Positions 49,426-63,700 of a DNA stretch of 64,000 nt are shown in pieces. The notes below the pieces were generated by a model that saw only the letters and a list, made by a program, of their open reading frames with translations, was not told the origin of the DNA and did no database searches. Every line of letters starts with the position of its first letter. Positions within the stretch are counted from its first letter, which is position 1. A program made the translations under genes and the position numbers. Source of the stretch: Diprion similis (taxonomy: Eukaryota; Arthropoda; Insecta; Hymenoptera; Diprionidae); assembly GCF_021155765.1 (NCBI RefSeq), contig NC_060108.1, forward strand, positions 17,137,025 through 17,201,024, in the 5' to 3' direction.

Positions 49426-50268
49426 ATGCAGTTTTCAACGGAACCCAATTCGGCGGGAAGGAGTTTTCAATCGGGGAGTAATTTAATGGAAGCCAAAGTG
49501 AGCAGCAGTTGTACAACAGAAGAGTCCAAAGAACACGTCAAAAGACCGATGAACGCTTTCATGGTATGGTCAAGACTCCAGCGTCGTAAAATTGCGGAAA
49601 AACATCCAAAGATGCACAATTCAGAGATTTCGAAGAGGCTTGGCGCGGAGTGGAAGATCCTTAGCGACGTGGATAAAAGACCCTTTATTGATGAGGCTAA
49701 AAGACTACGGATCCAGCACATGAGAGATCACCCGGACTACAAGTACAGACCTAGGCGAAAGCAAAAGACGTCTGTCAAGAACGTCGCCAGGTCCAGCTAC
49801 CCAAATTTTTCGTTTGTCGATCCAATTGAGCTAAGAAGGTAGAAAAGTGTAGCCAATTATCTTTGAAATACGTAAGTTACAAGTTTAACGACGTAAATTC
49901 AGCTTAGACTTTCGGATGTGAAAAACTTTCGTTTCTTGATACGCGATTTCAAGAAGTGTCCAGAAACTGCATTGCATAAATACATTTTTTTTCTCCTCAT
50001 CGAATCTGGTAACATTGATGAATCGGTCCCGTCTCTTCTCTTTCGCAGATACTACCAGCCACCAGCCTTCGAGTTTCCGAAGTATTCTACTAACACGTTT
50101 CAAGAACCTCCCCTGCCAAGCTATTCAACACTTTCGCCGAGCGGGACTGGCTATCAGCAACAGCAACAGTTAATTCGTGCGGCAGGAGTTTACGCATCCG
50201 CGTGTACAGATTTAAACACTTCCGTCGTAGACTTTCGTCAGCAGAATCCCGCCTATTACTATGAGTAG
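49426..50268 (+). CDS. Group B Sox transcription factor, Sox21-like, 2 exons, 210 aa
   Basis: Exon 1 is 49426-49838 and exon 2 is 50049-50268. The 210-bp intron has a GTAGAA donor and a CTTTCGCAG acceptor. The joined frame is 210 aa ending in YYYE. The ATG at 49426 follows an in-frame TAA at 49411. Residues about 37-115 are an HMG box that bends DNA in the minor groove. It carries the Sox signature [11 protein letters not shown], the group B run [17 protein letters not shown], and [11 protein letters not shown], whose basic tail acts as a nuclear import signal. SRLQRRK is the form seen in insect Sox21a/Sox21b rather than the SRGQRRK of SoxN and vertebrate SoxB. Unusual positions include [21 protein letters not shown] and AEKHPK, making this a divergent member. 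The C-terminal part is short, rich in Tyr, Pro and Gln, with a QQQQQ run. Related SoxB genes act in neural and segmental patterning. Orthology to Sox21a, Sox21b or a hymenopteran-type extra SoxB cannot be settled here. Confidence 0.92.
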
Positions 50269-53200
50269 TCGTTATAATGAGTCGCAATGATAACGAGTCT
50301 AATGTTCAAGTAGATACGTGTGATATAACAAATTTTCAGCAAAGTGAAATTTTTTAAAATGGGTGCATAGGTGATTCTCTACCATTCATTTAAAAAAAAA
50401 AAAAATGGAAACGGAAAAAATAATGCGATTCTATCGAGGTGTGTTGTTCGAGGATTCGATTACTCCGCATGAAATATCTGATGAGAGAATCGGATTATTT
50501 CATTGTTTTCTTATTTTGATGTATTAATGGATGGAATACTGTACCTATATTGTATTATATTTAATGATTCGGGAATTCAGAAGGTCTCGGAACCAGTGAA
50601 TCGGTAATAAATAAAAATTTGATCAGAAGAGTACAATCCATTGGAAAAAAGCATTGAAAAAAAGTAGTTTAAATAAACGAAATTGAGGCATCAATTTTTG
50701 AAACAACGAAGACGCGCAAACATCGGTAAAATAGGTACGATGGCATTACGCTTTTGCACGTAGTTACAGTTTGCGGAAAATAAAATTACCGCAAATGAGA
50801 TGAGAAAAACTACAATTCATAAGCGAGACGAAACAATCGATTGATAATTATCAGGAAACCTGCAAATCGTTCTGTAGAACCACGACCAAACCACATGCAA
50901 TCATTTCTTCATAATGGTCTTCGTGATAGCTTTGACTTCCTGTACTCATGCTGCCATTCCAGCACTCATAACCGATCTTATCTCACTGAGGAAACGCTGC
51001 ATATTGCGATGTTAATATATTTTTGATTACCATCATTCGTTGTTCTCGAATTGTTCCCACCGTATAAACTGCGATATCGTGATCTGGAAACTAGGGAATT
51101 ATACAACCAAGTAAGACGAAAAGAAAAGAACAGGGAAATCGGATGTCTTTGAAGAGAATCAAAATGAATATGTAGAAATTAAACAGTCTTAAAACCGCAT
51201 TATTTTACGACAGGTGATATTCAGACCGTTTATCAACGCGCCGAGTTTGTGCACCACTACAGCTGCGGACGTGTACTGTTCGAAATGTGTTATGTAAATA
51301 CAAAAAAGGGTGTGTAACGCATCCAACAATGAACGACAAAAGAGGAATTGTTTGGTATGAATGAAATGTAATAATGCCGCGAATTGTCGCGTCACAATGA
51401 CCAACCTACGCGTATCACAATGCGCCGGATATGTGCCGAGAAGTTTAACCTGAAATAATGTTTCAATTATATTGTTATTCAACTAGCGATAATACCGGTC
51501 TGTCAGTCCTGTATCACAGCGAACCACAAACTTTGACTGCGCCAAATCAATATCTCACAAACTGTTGCGGCAACAGCAGTACCTGCTAATTACCAATTAA
51601 TTTTGAATGCCGGCCACGCCGTGGAGCTGATGTGAAAATTCAAATGTCACAGAGATTCGCTGGAGGATGGAATACGTGAAAGAATGTTCATTTTTACTTT
51701 ATTGAGTCCATAATAATTTCACCAAATCGCAGGTGCAAATGCTCGAAATAATAAGAAACAATGAGATTAATTTTGGACCCAGGTTTCAACAAGAAATTTA
51801 TGAGCAATCTCAGAAGGCGAGGGAACTACGCTTTATAGTTCATAGTGAAGGCGCGTCAAGTATAATTGATTTGTGAAGAGGATCGACAAGCGATACGCCC
51901 GAGGACGTATAATAAGATCGGGATCGTCAGGAACGTCTAAGGTCTCCTCCTCGCGTAATATTCCCCACCTTATAAACCCACGGGAATAATATTTCGGAAG
52001 TCGGGAAGGCGAGATATTCATGCGACGCCAACTCGAGCTCAAGCTTAGAGTCGTTGATTACTGCCAAGTAAGCAGCCATTGTGAACCCAAGATTACTCCC
52101 GATCACATCATCGCTTGCCAGTGATTCTCCGCGTGATGAATTTCACGGTTTGCAATTTAGGTACGTAAAAAATAAAAATCGCGATAGCCTTCCGTCCATC
52201 GCATCGGTTAATCTTGCGATAGATTTCTCGTAAACGAATTTTTTTTTTTTTACTTTTTCGATTATTCTCTTAAACAGAGAAACCAATATATTCCGAGATC
52301 ATTTTTAAGCCACACACGAGTCGGCGAAATTTAGGGTGAATTTTTGGCTCGAGATGAGTACCTTCAATGCTACTAAAACGCGTTGCCGCAGAGTTGAGTA
52401 CCCTGAACATTTTGAGAGACCTCATCTAGGTCCTGAGAGCGAATTTACGTCACAGAGCTTGATAATTATACGGGGAATTGAGGGAAATATTATTGGAATA
52501 TGTGATCGTCGACCGCCTAGTGCAGTCAATGCTTCAAATATGTCTAAAGGGTAAAATTTGGCCTCTAGTAATATCTGTGCAGTGAGCTTTGGAGTGACTC
52601 ACTGCAGACAGGAGCATTCGGTATGAACTTTCATCTTATACGTGTACCGGGGAGCAATTGAAGACGTGGTAAGTATATTGGAAGAAGTGATAGAACTAGA
52701 ATTATAAGTATACAAACCGCAGGAATCACTTTCTCGGGGTATTCCGACGAAGGACAATCCGAAGCAATTTATATTATTTGCGCAAGTCCTTCCCGAGAAT
52801 TGGGACGACACTAACCACTTTTTCAATGAATCTAAGAAAACTTCCATACATTCACAACTCGATAATTACTTCATTTTACATGTTATGTTTACATTCGATT
52901 AAAAAACGCTTGGCACGAACCAACAAGCAAAGGATAAACCAATTTGAGATTGAGGAAATTTGAATTTCGAATGATTAGTCAAGCTCTACCAGTGCCCCTT
53001 CTACTGTCTGCAATATTTTCGTCATCGGCGTGTTGTGCTTCTGGCTTATTGTCAATTCCTTTATCGCGTTTATCCACCCCGGACTTTTCTGCACCCTCGT
53101 TAACGCATCAGCGAATCGATTCAGAGGGCTGAGCTTAGGCCTCGTTAATTCAGTAGTGGGGTATACCTATGTCGTTGCAGGATTTGTTTGAGTGGTAAAT

Positions 53201-55960
53201 TTGGCATGTTTCTATAGCCGAGCGACCGCGGCTGGTTGGTTCGGCATCCAAGTATATAGAGAGAGGAATACGAGACTCGGAAGCATAAATCATTTTCCAA
53301 AGGTTTCCCGGGTCCCCGGTAACAAACGGATTGCATTTAGCCGAGATTTCACGGCTAAGATTTCTCGCTCTGAGGTGCCGGCGACGTTTCTCGAGATATG
53401 GGTAGATAGGTGTAGCCCTGATGCGATGGTAAATGTGGATGGGTTCGAGATATCACTCAACTTGCTTCAAGTGTCATGGATATTGCTGCTTTCAGAAAAC
53501 GTCTCTCTCGTTTCAGAAACGCTAATATAAGCCCCTCAGCCCTCGCCGCTTCCTCCCCTCTCTCTCTCTCTCCCACTAATACACATACATACATGAACGT
53601 ACATTCACTCCGTCTAACACTGGCGCATTTGCGTTCCTGACACCTTCAGAGACACGCTTATAGGTGCTGCCTCACTTGGAATGAGTCTTCATCTCCTCCG
53701 CCGCTGCATTTCCTTTTCACGATAGAATCCGGGTGATGAATTTGCCTTGGAATCTCCTCACCGTCAGGTTTCGGATGTGAGACGACGAATTCAAAGCTAC
53801 CCATAGATTTCGTCCTAATTCATTTGATCACCCCCGACGAATGAGATTCCCAGAGATTTTTATCCGTCTAAATCGACAATGCAAGTTCCGATCATCATCC
53901 TGCCAAATATTTTTTTATCTTCTGTAAAATTGTTGTTCAGCTTTTAAAATTGTACTTATCCTACTTCACAGCCAGACAGCTTGTTAAAACTAAAATCGAC
54001 GAATATTTTTACGTGTGACAGTGACAGCTCTGCATCTCTTGAAAATTTATGCATTTCAGGCACTCATCCTTCGCGTTCAAACTTCAAAAGCTATCCTTCA
54101 CATACACGCTACCACCCACAAATACGTGCCTTCAAACATATCCAAGACGTGAGACATGTTCTTCGCATGGTTTGACAAGGATAAAAAAGACTTCAAAACT
54201 TGAAAGTATGGAGAATGTATGATATGAAAAAAAAAAAAAAATTCATACTACGTCTCAAGTTTTTCACCTAAAATAAGCATCATTTTTTCCTCCTCGTGTT
54301 TTCCTATCATTTATATGTCAGACTAAAAGATCAATTTTTGCTTTATTTAACGAAGATCAATCTGTCGACGCTTGTTGCAGTAAATTTTTATATTTTTGCT
54401 ACTTTAAAGCCCAAAACGAACTTCGTCGAACGAAGGATATTTTTATACTCGTGATAAGACGATTTCAGCGCAAGATTTGATATGCCACCGATATCAATCT
54501 TTTTTGCTCGTCTCTTGCACCGTAATGCTGTGAATGAAGCTGCACGTGTTTGTTTTTCTTTTCACTTTTCTTATTTTCAGAACAAAAGTCCTTTTCAGTG
54601 GACGGCGAGGTCCTGTGGGACACGGGACTCGAGTATACCGAATGGCGGTCTTTTGGTGGCAGGAAGAATCGGGAAACTATCATGATCCCTGAGCGATTCC
54701 CCTCGTCAGAGTGCAGTAAGAGCAGAGTAGGAAGCCCCCGTCCTGCAGCCTCTCGTTTTATTTCCAGGAGCCCCTGGAGAGGCGGCAAACGAGAAAACGA
54801 GAGAGCGGGAGGACGAACCAACGAACGTACGAACGAAACCATCCCAAATGAACAACCTTTGTTTCATACGCGACGAGCGCTTGGAGTATAGGTTAATATC
54901 TACAGAGCACCAGAAAGCCTTCAGCCTGCTGCCGCCTGCAGCCAGTTTTCATTATTCACCAAGAATAAGGCAGAGGATTACGCAACCGCTATGATGCACC
55001 TAGGCCCGAGAGTCTCTCCACCACCTTTCATTGTCGGGACTTTAACGCGCGAGAAGAGGGACGGAGATAACGAAATAGTTACTCATTAAATTTCATCCAA
55101 AATCTCGCCACGTGAATCGTCAGATGAAAACCAATACAGAATTAACTGGCTTATATCAGCGATCTTTCGTGACACTGACAACTGAGATTTGAAATTTTGT
55201 TTTTTACTTCCGAGAGTTATATTTTCTTAACATTATTTTTTAATGTTCGATACACGAGCGTAATAGAGTTTACTGAGATCTTGGAGAAACGTTGCATTAC
55301 ACATTTTCAATAGTTCCTCCTCTGAGTGTTATTTCGTGAGTGAGAGCGTTTAAAAAAGCATGGATGAAATTGAGTTTCGATATAAGAATTCGAGGTATCG
55401 ACACGTTTTCGGGGTGAAAGCAACACACCTTATCACTTTCCAATTGGCATCTTTGCTACCCTACAAATTGTGTGTCGAAACTTGGAAGGGAGCCTCGATT
55501 CTGGTCTGAGTTCTCCTGGGCTGGGCTTACATGTAACCGCGAGGAAGGACTGGTTAAAAGAGAGTCTGCATCGACCATAGCGCGGGCCCGCTAAGAATTC
55601 TGTGTAAAAAGTATTGAGCGTTTTCGAAGCGTGAGATACACCTATAAAGATACTGTGGCATACGTCAGGTTTGTATAGGAGACAGAATGGTGGAAATATA
55701 CGGTATTGAAACGGCAAACAGCCAAACGCAGACACGCGTATTTTTTCCGTTTACTTGTTTATTTATTTATTTTTTTATCTTCATTTTTATATTTTTCATT
55801 TCTTTTTACTTGATGCTCGTAATGGTGGTGGTGGTTGTAGGAATGTTTGCTGCATTTATTCAGTTTTCTGCGCGGTACTCTCGCCACAATGGAGATCTCT
55901 CCCTCCCTCTTTTGCCTCCTTTCGTTCGCAAGTTCGTTCGTTCGTCGATCCGTCCGTTTG
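50269..55960. other. 3' flank of Sox and intergenic DNA, no gene seen
   Basis: After the Sox 3' UTR no exon can be supported. Simple sequence includes a (CT)n run at about 53557-53573 and A/T tracts near 50392, 52240 and 54228. A frame at 52971-53132 begins with a signal-like hydrophobic stretch but is only 53 codons long and has no support. The region could hold regulatory DNA of the Sox gene, but nothing seen proves it. Confidence 0.45.
50606..50615 (+). promoter_or_regulatory. Overlapping poly(A) signals of the Sox gene
   Basis: AATAAATAAA contains two overlapping AATAAA hexamers, 338 bp after the Sox stop codon. Confidence 0.6.
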
Positions 55961-55988
55961 CATCCATCCATCCATCCATCCATCCATC
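55961..55988. repeat. (CATC)7 tetranucleotide repeat
   Basis: Seven CATC units follow a TTCGTTCG-rich stretch. Open frames through it on both strands give Pro/Ser/Ile/His or Met/Asp/Gly strings and are artefacts. Confidence 0.9.
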
Positions 55989-57066
55989 CGTAGAACGTAA
56001 AAAAAAACCCTCGTCATTTCTGTGAAACGGAGAACCGACGTCGTATGCCATGTGCCAGGCATAGTATACGCTACAGGCTTCCTTTTCCATATAACATTTG
56101 AAAAATGCTATCCAAGAGGACGTCTTTCACCGCGGCCTCTTATCACAAAAGATTTAACACAGTGGCGAGGAATACCGAAATTCAACCTGCCCGATTTATA
56201 ACCCACGCATTATACCCTCCGCACCTGGTAAACACCCCCATCTCTTAACGATATTCCTAATCCGGAGTAGAGAAACTGAACATTTCAACTTCTGCTGGTA
56301 TTTCGAAGTAAAATTGACGTAGCGAACTTCGTCAAAGAGACAAGTTTCAAGGAAAGAATTAGTCTTCGATTCGATCAGACTTAGCCTTGGCGAAGTCCTT
56401 TCACGTGACAGAGCTTAGCCGATTGTTGTTGAAATTTTAAAAAAAGTAGGGATTTTAAAAAGACGCTGAGATAGAGCGGCAGCGAGATAATAGTAGGTGA
56501 CTTGAAAGGTGTCTCATTTGCGCACCTGCCACAGCTCGAATGGCATGGAATAATGTATATTGTAGAGGGTGGTGTTGACGCCACTGCATTTGATTCTGGT
56601 ACAAAATGTGATTCTTAAAATATCCCAGGAGAAAAGGCAAGCAAGAGACGGTTGGCCGGGCTGCTGGGCTGGGTAGGTGAGCAAGCGAGTGTGGAACGAG
56701 GAAAGAAGTACGAGGTACGACGAGTTGCTGGGAGTGTAGCTTGTGCTGTGTGAATGTGGATGAGGATGAGGCTCGGTGGGTAGGTGCCACATACACGCTG
56801 AGTGAAGTGTGTAGGAATATAATGACGTGTACATATTGGAAGAATACGTAAACGTTGCGGGGAATGAGTTGAAAATAAATAGTAACAACAACGGCGACGT
56901 CAACTCAACGCGTACCCTCCTCCTCTTTCTTCTTCTTCTTCGTCCCCTTTATCCCCTCATCCCCCTCATCCTGCCTCCCACGAGACAAAAAAGCGAAGCT
57001 CTTACTCCTATCCAGCGTCCACAGTCGCAGTTACGATCCTCCCGCACCAGCCTACACATCATCGCG

Positions 57067-57095
57067 TCATCATCATCATCATCATCATCATCATC
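57067..57095. repeat. (TCA)n trinucleotide repeat
   Basis: About nine TCA/ATC units in tandem. The poly-Ser in the local frame comes from this repeat. Confidence 0.9.
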
Positions 57096-57668
57096 CCCTC
57101 GCAAAGAGGAAAAAATTTTCATTTATAGTAGAGTGAAATGGTTCTTTGCTTTTCTCATATAGCCAACGCACAGTTATACTATCGGGGTGATGGCACAATG
57201 AGCATTGTGTCACTCTCTCCTTGCTTCGGAGAGGATGTAATTATATTTTTGTAGAGAGGATTATGTAGACCACCCTATAGATATGATACACGAATTTCAA
57301 TATGTAAAAATTCAATTACAGCGAGCACGTACGCGTATAGATTATAGGTTCGATTATCGATGTGAGTAAGATTTCTACGATATAGATTACTCTTCCTTAC
57401 GCAACCATGCATGACTCAGAATAGTGAGACGCCCGATGACGAAAGGGGTTCTGCATTGGTGTCTCATTTTAATGTCATCGATAAAACCCTTATTGCAGTA
57501 TCCATGGCTAATACCTCTAATGAATTCGCGCTCGACTGCCCATGGGAAACATCATCTTCCTCTGGTAACCGAGGAGTGACAAACAAGTCCCCTTGGTCGA
57601 ACGGGTGCACAAACCGAGAAAGCTTTCACATAATTGTACCTCGTAAACTCCGAGGGCTTGGAGTGTCT

Positions 57669-57730
57669 CCCCCCCCCCCCCCCCACCCCGCCCCTCTAGC
57701 TCTCTCTCTTTCTCTCTCTGTCTCTTTTTC
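57669..57730. repeat. Poly(C) tract followed by CT-rich microsatellite
   Basis: Sixteen C in a row, then C-rich sequence, then interrupted CT dinucleotides. The whole block is pyrimidine-rich on the plus strand. Confidence 0.85.
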
Positions 57731-60700
57731 TCGATGTAACAGGGCGCGATTCTATGCCAGCCATCTTGCTTTCCTCCTACGTATGAAACCTTGAGTAAAG
57801 AAATACAGGATTGAGTCAGCTGCAAGCCCTAAAGATGGACACTTTCGGCTCTTGAATAAATACCAGCGGTATAATGAGGAGTAAAAATTGTTCGGATGTA
57901 AGGATGTTTGCTTTGCTACAATAACGAATATGATTACGGAGGGACGTACCTACACGCGGGAAGATTTGACCTTTTATGGATCGAGAATGCGATGATTTCT
58001 ACACGGTCGGCAAAGAGGAGAGCTGTACGCCGGCGGACGGGCGCTGGTTTACACGGGGAGTTCCATTACTCGGATTGAAGCAGTTATTCTCCATACAAGA
58101 AGGCACAATATTCACTGACGCAGAGCACAACGACGACAAGGAAACGGCACCCAGTCACCGTCCTCACAAAGCACCGGCGAGCTTGCGCCTCTGCAAGGGA
58201 GAACTTCGGCTCAAAGTGTCGCATTATGACTATCATCCCCGCCTTCGCCCGAGCTTCAGCTTTATCGACTTTCTTATTCTCAAATCAACTCGGAATATCC
58301 TTTAAGCCAAATGCAACGCTGCATACACACACGAAAAATACGTCCTAATTCATTGCACAGCCATTTTCGTGCACATCATTCAAACGTGATTTGAAATGGG
58401 GATGAGATGTGCAGTGTCGAAAAAAATAGCCACATAATTTTAATGTATCGTGAACCAAAACTAGATTAACTCCGTGCAAAAAATGTATCGTTTTTAACCG
58501 CAGCATCAGGAACTACTGTGTATCAGATCTAGAATAACTGCGAGAGGTTTGATTGCTTTCGAGTATGTGCTGCACGTCTCGATAAACCAACCGGTAGTAA
58601 AAAGCTTTCAGTTTACGGTACTGTCTCATGTCCGGTTCCGCCTATTCGGCACTCGCAAAGTAACAACCTATGCATGGGTGCATGGGTTATACGTACATAC
58701 ACACAGAATTCCACTTCACTACGGGGAGGGTGAAGTACTAGTTTCCCCGATTCGTATTCCCGATGTAACCAAGTTGTAAAGTTTAACCGTCCACTCTCTC
58801 TCTTCAGACTCTAAATCCCGCCATTACATTCACGTCGGCATTTCACTTATTCAGAACGAGAAGAGGCTAAAGTAGAAACGCGCGTTTCCCTCCCCTTACG
58901 GCGACACTGTATATACGTTGTGTAAGTTGATCAGAAAAGTATTTTCAAAAACGAACGGAACAAAGTGAAGAGAAAAAAAAGGAAAGAAAAAAAAAGAGAG
59001 TAACAGTTACACCATATGGCTATTTAACTCACGTGTACATTCTTTTGTGCATGAAGTATTTTTTCTACTCCGATATAAACGTTGACGTTTCTCATGCGGT
59101 AAACTAAAACGTTACGAAATACATGTAAGTGCAAAAAATTTTCGGTTTCCTACTTCAATTTCGAGCTACGCAGCTCTCGCTGCACTGTATACGTTAGTAA
59201 AAGGTATACGGCGAGTGGAGGAGTATTTGTTTTCGGGATATTTCTATTCCTGGTGCAGGATATACGTGTGTGTGTGTACACACCATACACATACGGTGTT
59301 TGCGGAACAAAGACATCACTTTCCCCTCTCGCAGCATTTTGTTTGACATTTAATTCCACATATCGGAGCGCGTGATTAAGCCAGCTATTGTTGTCCCACA
59401 ATGCTCGATTGACCCCGCGTCTCTGGATCAAGGGAGACTCCATCCCGGATGACTGAGAAGCCGGGGAACGGGACCCAAGGGCCCTGAGCTCAAGCAAAAG
59501 ACGGGATAGAGCCTCGCGGTTTTTAATGCCTACGACACGTATGAAAGGACCGAGTAACATAGAGGAAGATAAAACGACGCGGTCGTTTTTATGAAAAATA
59601 CACTTTGTTCAATTATCCTACTCGCATTTGTCGACGAGTCGTATATCTCTTTGAATTACTTATCCTCCTATCAACCGAACGTATAGAGCGATAATCTGTA
59701 GAATAAATACAAGTGTCTAATAAGAGGCAATAAAATAGATTATATCGCCTTGCAGGGTTATACGATGTGTTCAATCACATCAAACATTTTACGACCATTT
59801 TATACATAGTGGTAGGGAAAAATTGGCTCCAACGATGGGAGCAGGACCTCGACTCTTGAACGTCTTGCAAAAATTACGTTTCAACTATCGAAGTTTGAGT
59901 ATTGGAAGCCCGCTTGCTGTCACGTTAACGATCGATGGACGCCGTCATGAATTTTTGATCAATTGAACTTGAGGGAATGATAACTCTATACGGGAGATGG
60001 GAAAATATTTAGTCTATTTATTTGAAGAATCGTTCCTTACTTCGTCGTTATCATTGTCCGCGCGAGTGTGCGTTCGTTCGAATGTTTGTGCAGGAGCACC
60101 GCAAGTGTCCATTAGCAAAATGGATCCTCGTAAGACTCAATGAATACAAATACGAAAGCGAGATAGAATTCTATGTGAGATAGGAATCCTCTCACGGGCG
60201 GGCAACGCGAGATTGATAACTCGGGGAATGGAATTATGACAGGGATTGGATCTAACAAATGGGGGGCGTGCCAGTAATGTACCAACCAAACCCTCTCTTC
60301 TCTTATTTCCTCCTTCACTCTGCTCGCTCCACAAACTTCGCCTCTCTTTATGATCGACAACGCTGGATGGAATGATGGATGAATTAGCATACAGGAGATT
60401 GCGTTTTCGTTCATACACCATACGTACCTAGCGCAATAGCGTGAATAGAAAGTGTCGCGTGTAAACACTCAACGATTAAACCAACTACCGATCTTTCTTC
60501 CTTCCTTCCTTCTTTCTTTCCCAAGTAATTACGTAGTGCGTCTAACGTTTTCTATTATTTACATTAGTTTCAAATTGAGTGAATATTTTTCTCGATATAT
60601 ATACGTACTTGACTAAAATGCGTGTGTAAAAAATACACGTGAAGATGAAACGCATACTTATACATGATATTGTACAATAGATACGTTTTGTCAAGGCGTG

Positions 60701-63700
60701 TATAAATTTGTGTATACGTTTGGTGGAATTGTGTTTTTCTAAGGGGTTGGGTTTACTTTCCTGTCATTCGAATGATGAACGACATTTTAGTGCCATTTAG
60801 AGTAGACGATACGGTGTCTTTATAGAAAGATAAACCGTATCATAAACAGCTGTCAAAAGGGAAATGGAACTCGCGTTTACCGGCAAAGAAAAATTTTCTC
60901 CTATATATACCAATGTATACGCGTCGAAATGAATTGAGAATTATTATGGCTAGCATAGCGTCTACACAATGCCCATCCGTATATTGAATAAAACATTTTC
61001 TTCTCCTTCCTTTTTCGTAGCTTTTATTGTACGCATTATACCTAGCCGTACGTATACACCGGCACAAGGATACAGTCCACTATGCGTAGCTGGTAAGTAC
61101 AGAAAAATATCAATAAATACAAATTATAGAGGCATTATAATCGGGTTCCGACTAAACGTCTGTACTAACGATCGTGCAACTCATTTGTTATTCTTTATCG
61201 ATCTGAATTTCGGTCTGAAATATTATAATCACCTGACGGAATCAAGGGATAATTCGATACGATAAATTTTTTCGCCCTCGAGAGAACGAAGAGAAAAAGA
61301 AAAAATTATTCGGAAACATATGACTAACGTTGACTATATAAATCTGTGACAACATTGTCAGTATTGCGAAGCATAAGCCAAGCGCGGGTAAATCCTCTCC
61401 AGGATCTGCTACTCTGCTAGTGTAAAGATAAATAACCCTCAACAAGGCAGTGCACATCGTGGCGAATCAATGATGCTTGACCTGAAGTGGTTGGCCAGGG
61501 GTCAGCAGACCCCTCGCGACGCCCCGCGTGCTAATTTGACGTGCAGGGGTGGCCCTGCCTGTGGTATACATAAGCGCGGCTTAGGCTCGTGGTATTTTCT
61601 GAACAGGCTATTATATTTCTCGTCCACGAACATACACGGCCAGAAATCGCTGTGCAAATACCGCGTACAAGTATCCACGGGAAAGGAACTTGAGATCTTT
61701 GAAAAATGGAATTGGAGAATTGTTTCGAGATTATGTAGGTTTAAGAATATTTGCAATGCTGGAGTGAAATTAGATGCTATAGGGTTCAATGGTCAAATGA
61801 CGAGCAAAAATTGTTTTCGAACAGATTAGTTTTTGAAAAAAAATGAGGATATCCCTTCCGCATATCCCGGCTGTAGGCACATCCAATGGACTTAAAACTT
61901 TCAACTACTTAATGAAGTTGGAAAAATTCCATTACAGATATCGACATCTGCCTTTCTACCCTGAGCTTTTCTTGGCAAACACAACGCCACCCTGACGCCA
62001 CCTCACGCCTCGCACCAACTTCTACTTTTTCTTCCTTTCACCTTCTTCTCCCTCGCTCCTCCTCGTCTATCTCTCACTCGCTCGTTCACTCGTACTCTTC
62101 CCTTTCGCTTTATTTTTTTTTTTTTTATTTACTTTTTTTTCCTTCTCCTTGTATTATTTTCTCGACGCTAGAAGCCTTCTTTCGACAACGGTGACGCTGA
62201 CGTCACTCCCGGCGACAACAATGCCGCCATATTGAATGGCCGCCTGTTTAAATTTCGTGTGCATCTGACAGATATTAAAAGAGAACGGAACACACCGATA
62301 ACGGCGCCTTTATATAGGAAAATCTCGTCGACCCCTGCACGACCAAGACCCTGCACGAACCAAAACCACAATCTCGACTCATACCCGAAAACACCTTACA
62401 CAGTGCCACAACCGTCACAATGATTTTTTCAAAATCTGCACCTTCCGTTATCCCCTATATTTAGTGAATACAATCAATCGATCAAAGACAGATTTGAAAA
62501 TTAGAAGCGCGTGAATTTCTACATCCTGCATGTGCAGTATCACCGCGTAACGGAAGTGGTCGCAATGGACAAAGAAACACCCCGCATGAATTTCCCCGTT
62601 TCACTTTCACTCAACCTGGTTTTCTTTTTTTCTCCTTTCGTACTTTTGAAGAGCCACTTTTTGCACCGAAAAATTTCGTTTATCACAAGCGAACGAGCCT
62701 TCGAAAGCCTTTCTGAGAGTCGGTGAGGATCTTGTGCAAGAGACCCTCTAATGCCTCGGAAGTACAAAAGTGGCCAAATACCAGCGTGCCCTTCCTCACT
62801 TCCTTCCTCGCCCTCCTGCCGCTGCCTTCTTTTCCGCACCGAGAAAAGGGTCCGCCGCAAGTGTTCACGGTGGATAACTTCTTTCGCGAAGAAAAGCGAA
62901 ATTTCTCGCGGTCTCCATCTTCACTAAACTCACCGCCTCGTGTACCGAATTCAAATAAGCCGCGTAGAGACCTTTTTAACATTATTTCGTCATTATACGA
63001 CACAAGCGTGAAACTATTTTTGCAATTTTTAATTCGAGACTGTAGTGCCACTTGTCAGAAACATCGTAAAATTACCAAGACACTGAACCAACACTTAATT
63101 ATAAATGCTTACCTCGCTAAGTGGTAGAAATAACACCGTCGAGAATAATTAAATGGTATTTCAATGGGGTGTAAAAATGAATCAAAAATAAACTCACGTA
63201 TTCGGATGCGCTGGGCTGATTAGAGGACCGACGTTCTCGTCCGAGAATGAGTGATCGATTATGATCGTTCCAGGATGGAGTCTGAAGGCTGAAGGATAAT
63301 GCCTAGTGAGGCTGGACTTGTCCAGTCATTTCCTTGTCAGCACGTTCCCATTAATATTGGCTGGTCACAATGGCGGAGAACCACCGCCGTGGCATGTAAA
63401 CTTGTACAGCGTTACAGAACGTGGGAACAGTGTCCTGATGATTTGGCGGGACAATGTTTCCTCCAATCACGATCACTCTGCACTCGTTAATCTGCCTACG
63501 CAGCACAGACCGCACCACATTCACTGCAAACAAATCCGTTCATATAACCACTAAATACAAGTACCGAACAATCAAGTTTTACAGAAATTAACGAGAGAAC
63601 ACCTCGAACATAGTTTTTCGCGCAATAACGATCAGATAAGAAGAACAAGATTAGAGAATTCTGTAAGTCGATAAATAATAAGAAAATTCACCCAGTAATA

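Noticed and set aside
52971-53132. Small secreted peptide (signal-like start, about 53 codons)
   Set aside because: Only the hydrophobic start suggests secretion. No cysteine framework, splice signals or repeat support was seen.
57976-58305. 109-codon ORF with an ATG start
   Set aside because: No domain, and its length is within chance for the local composition. Splice context does not improve it.
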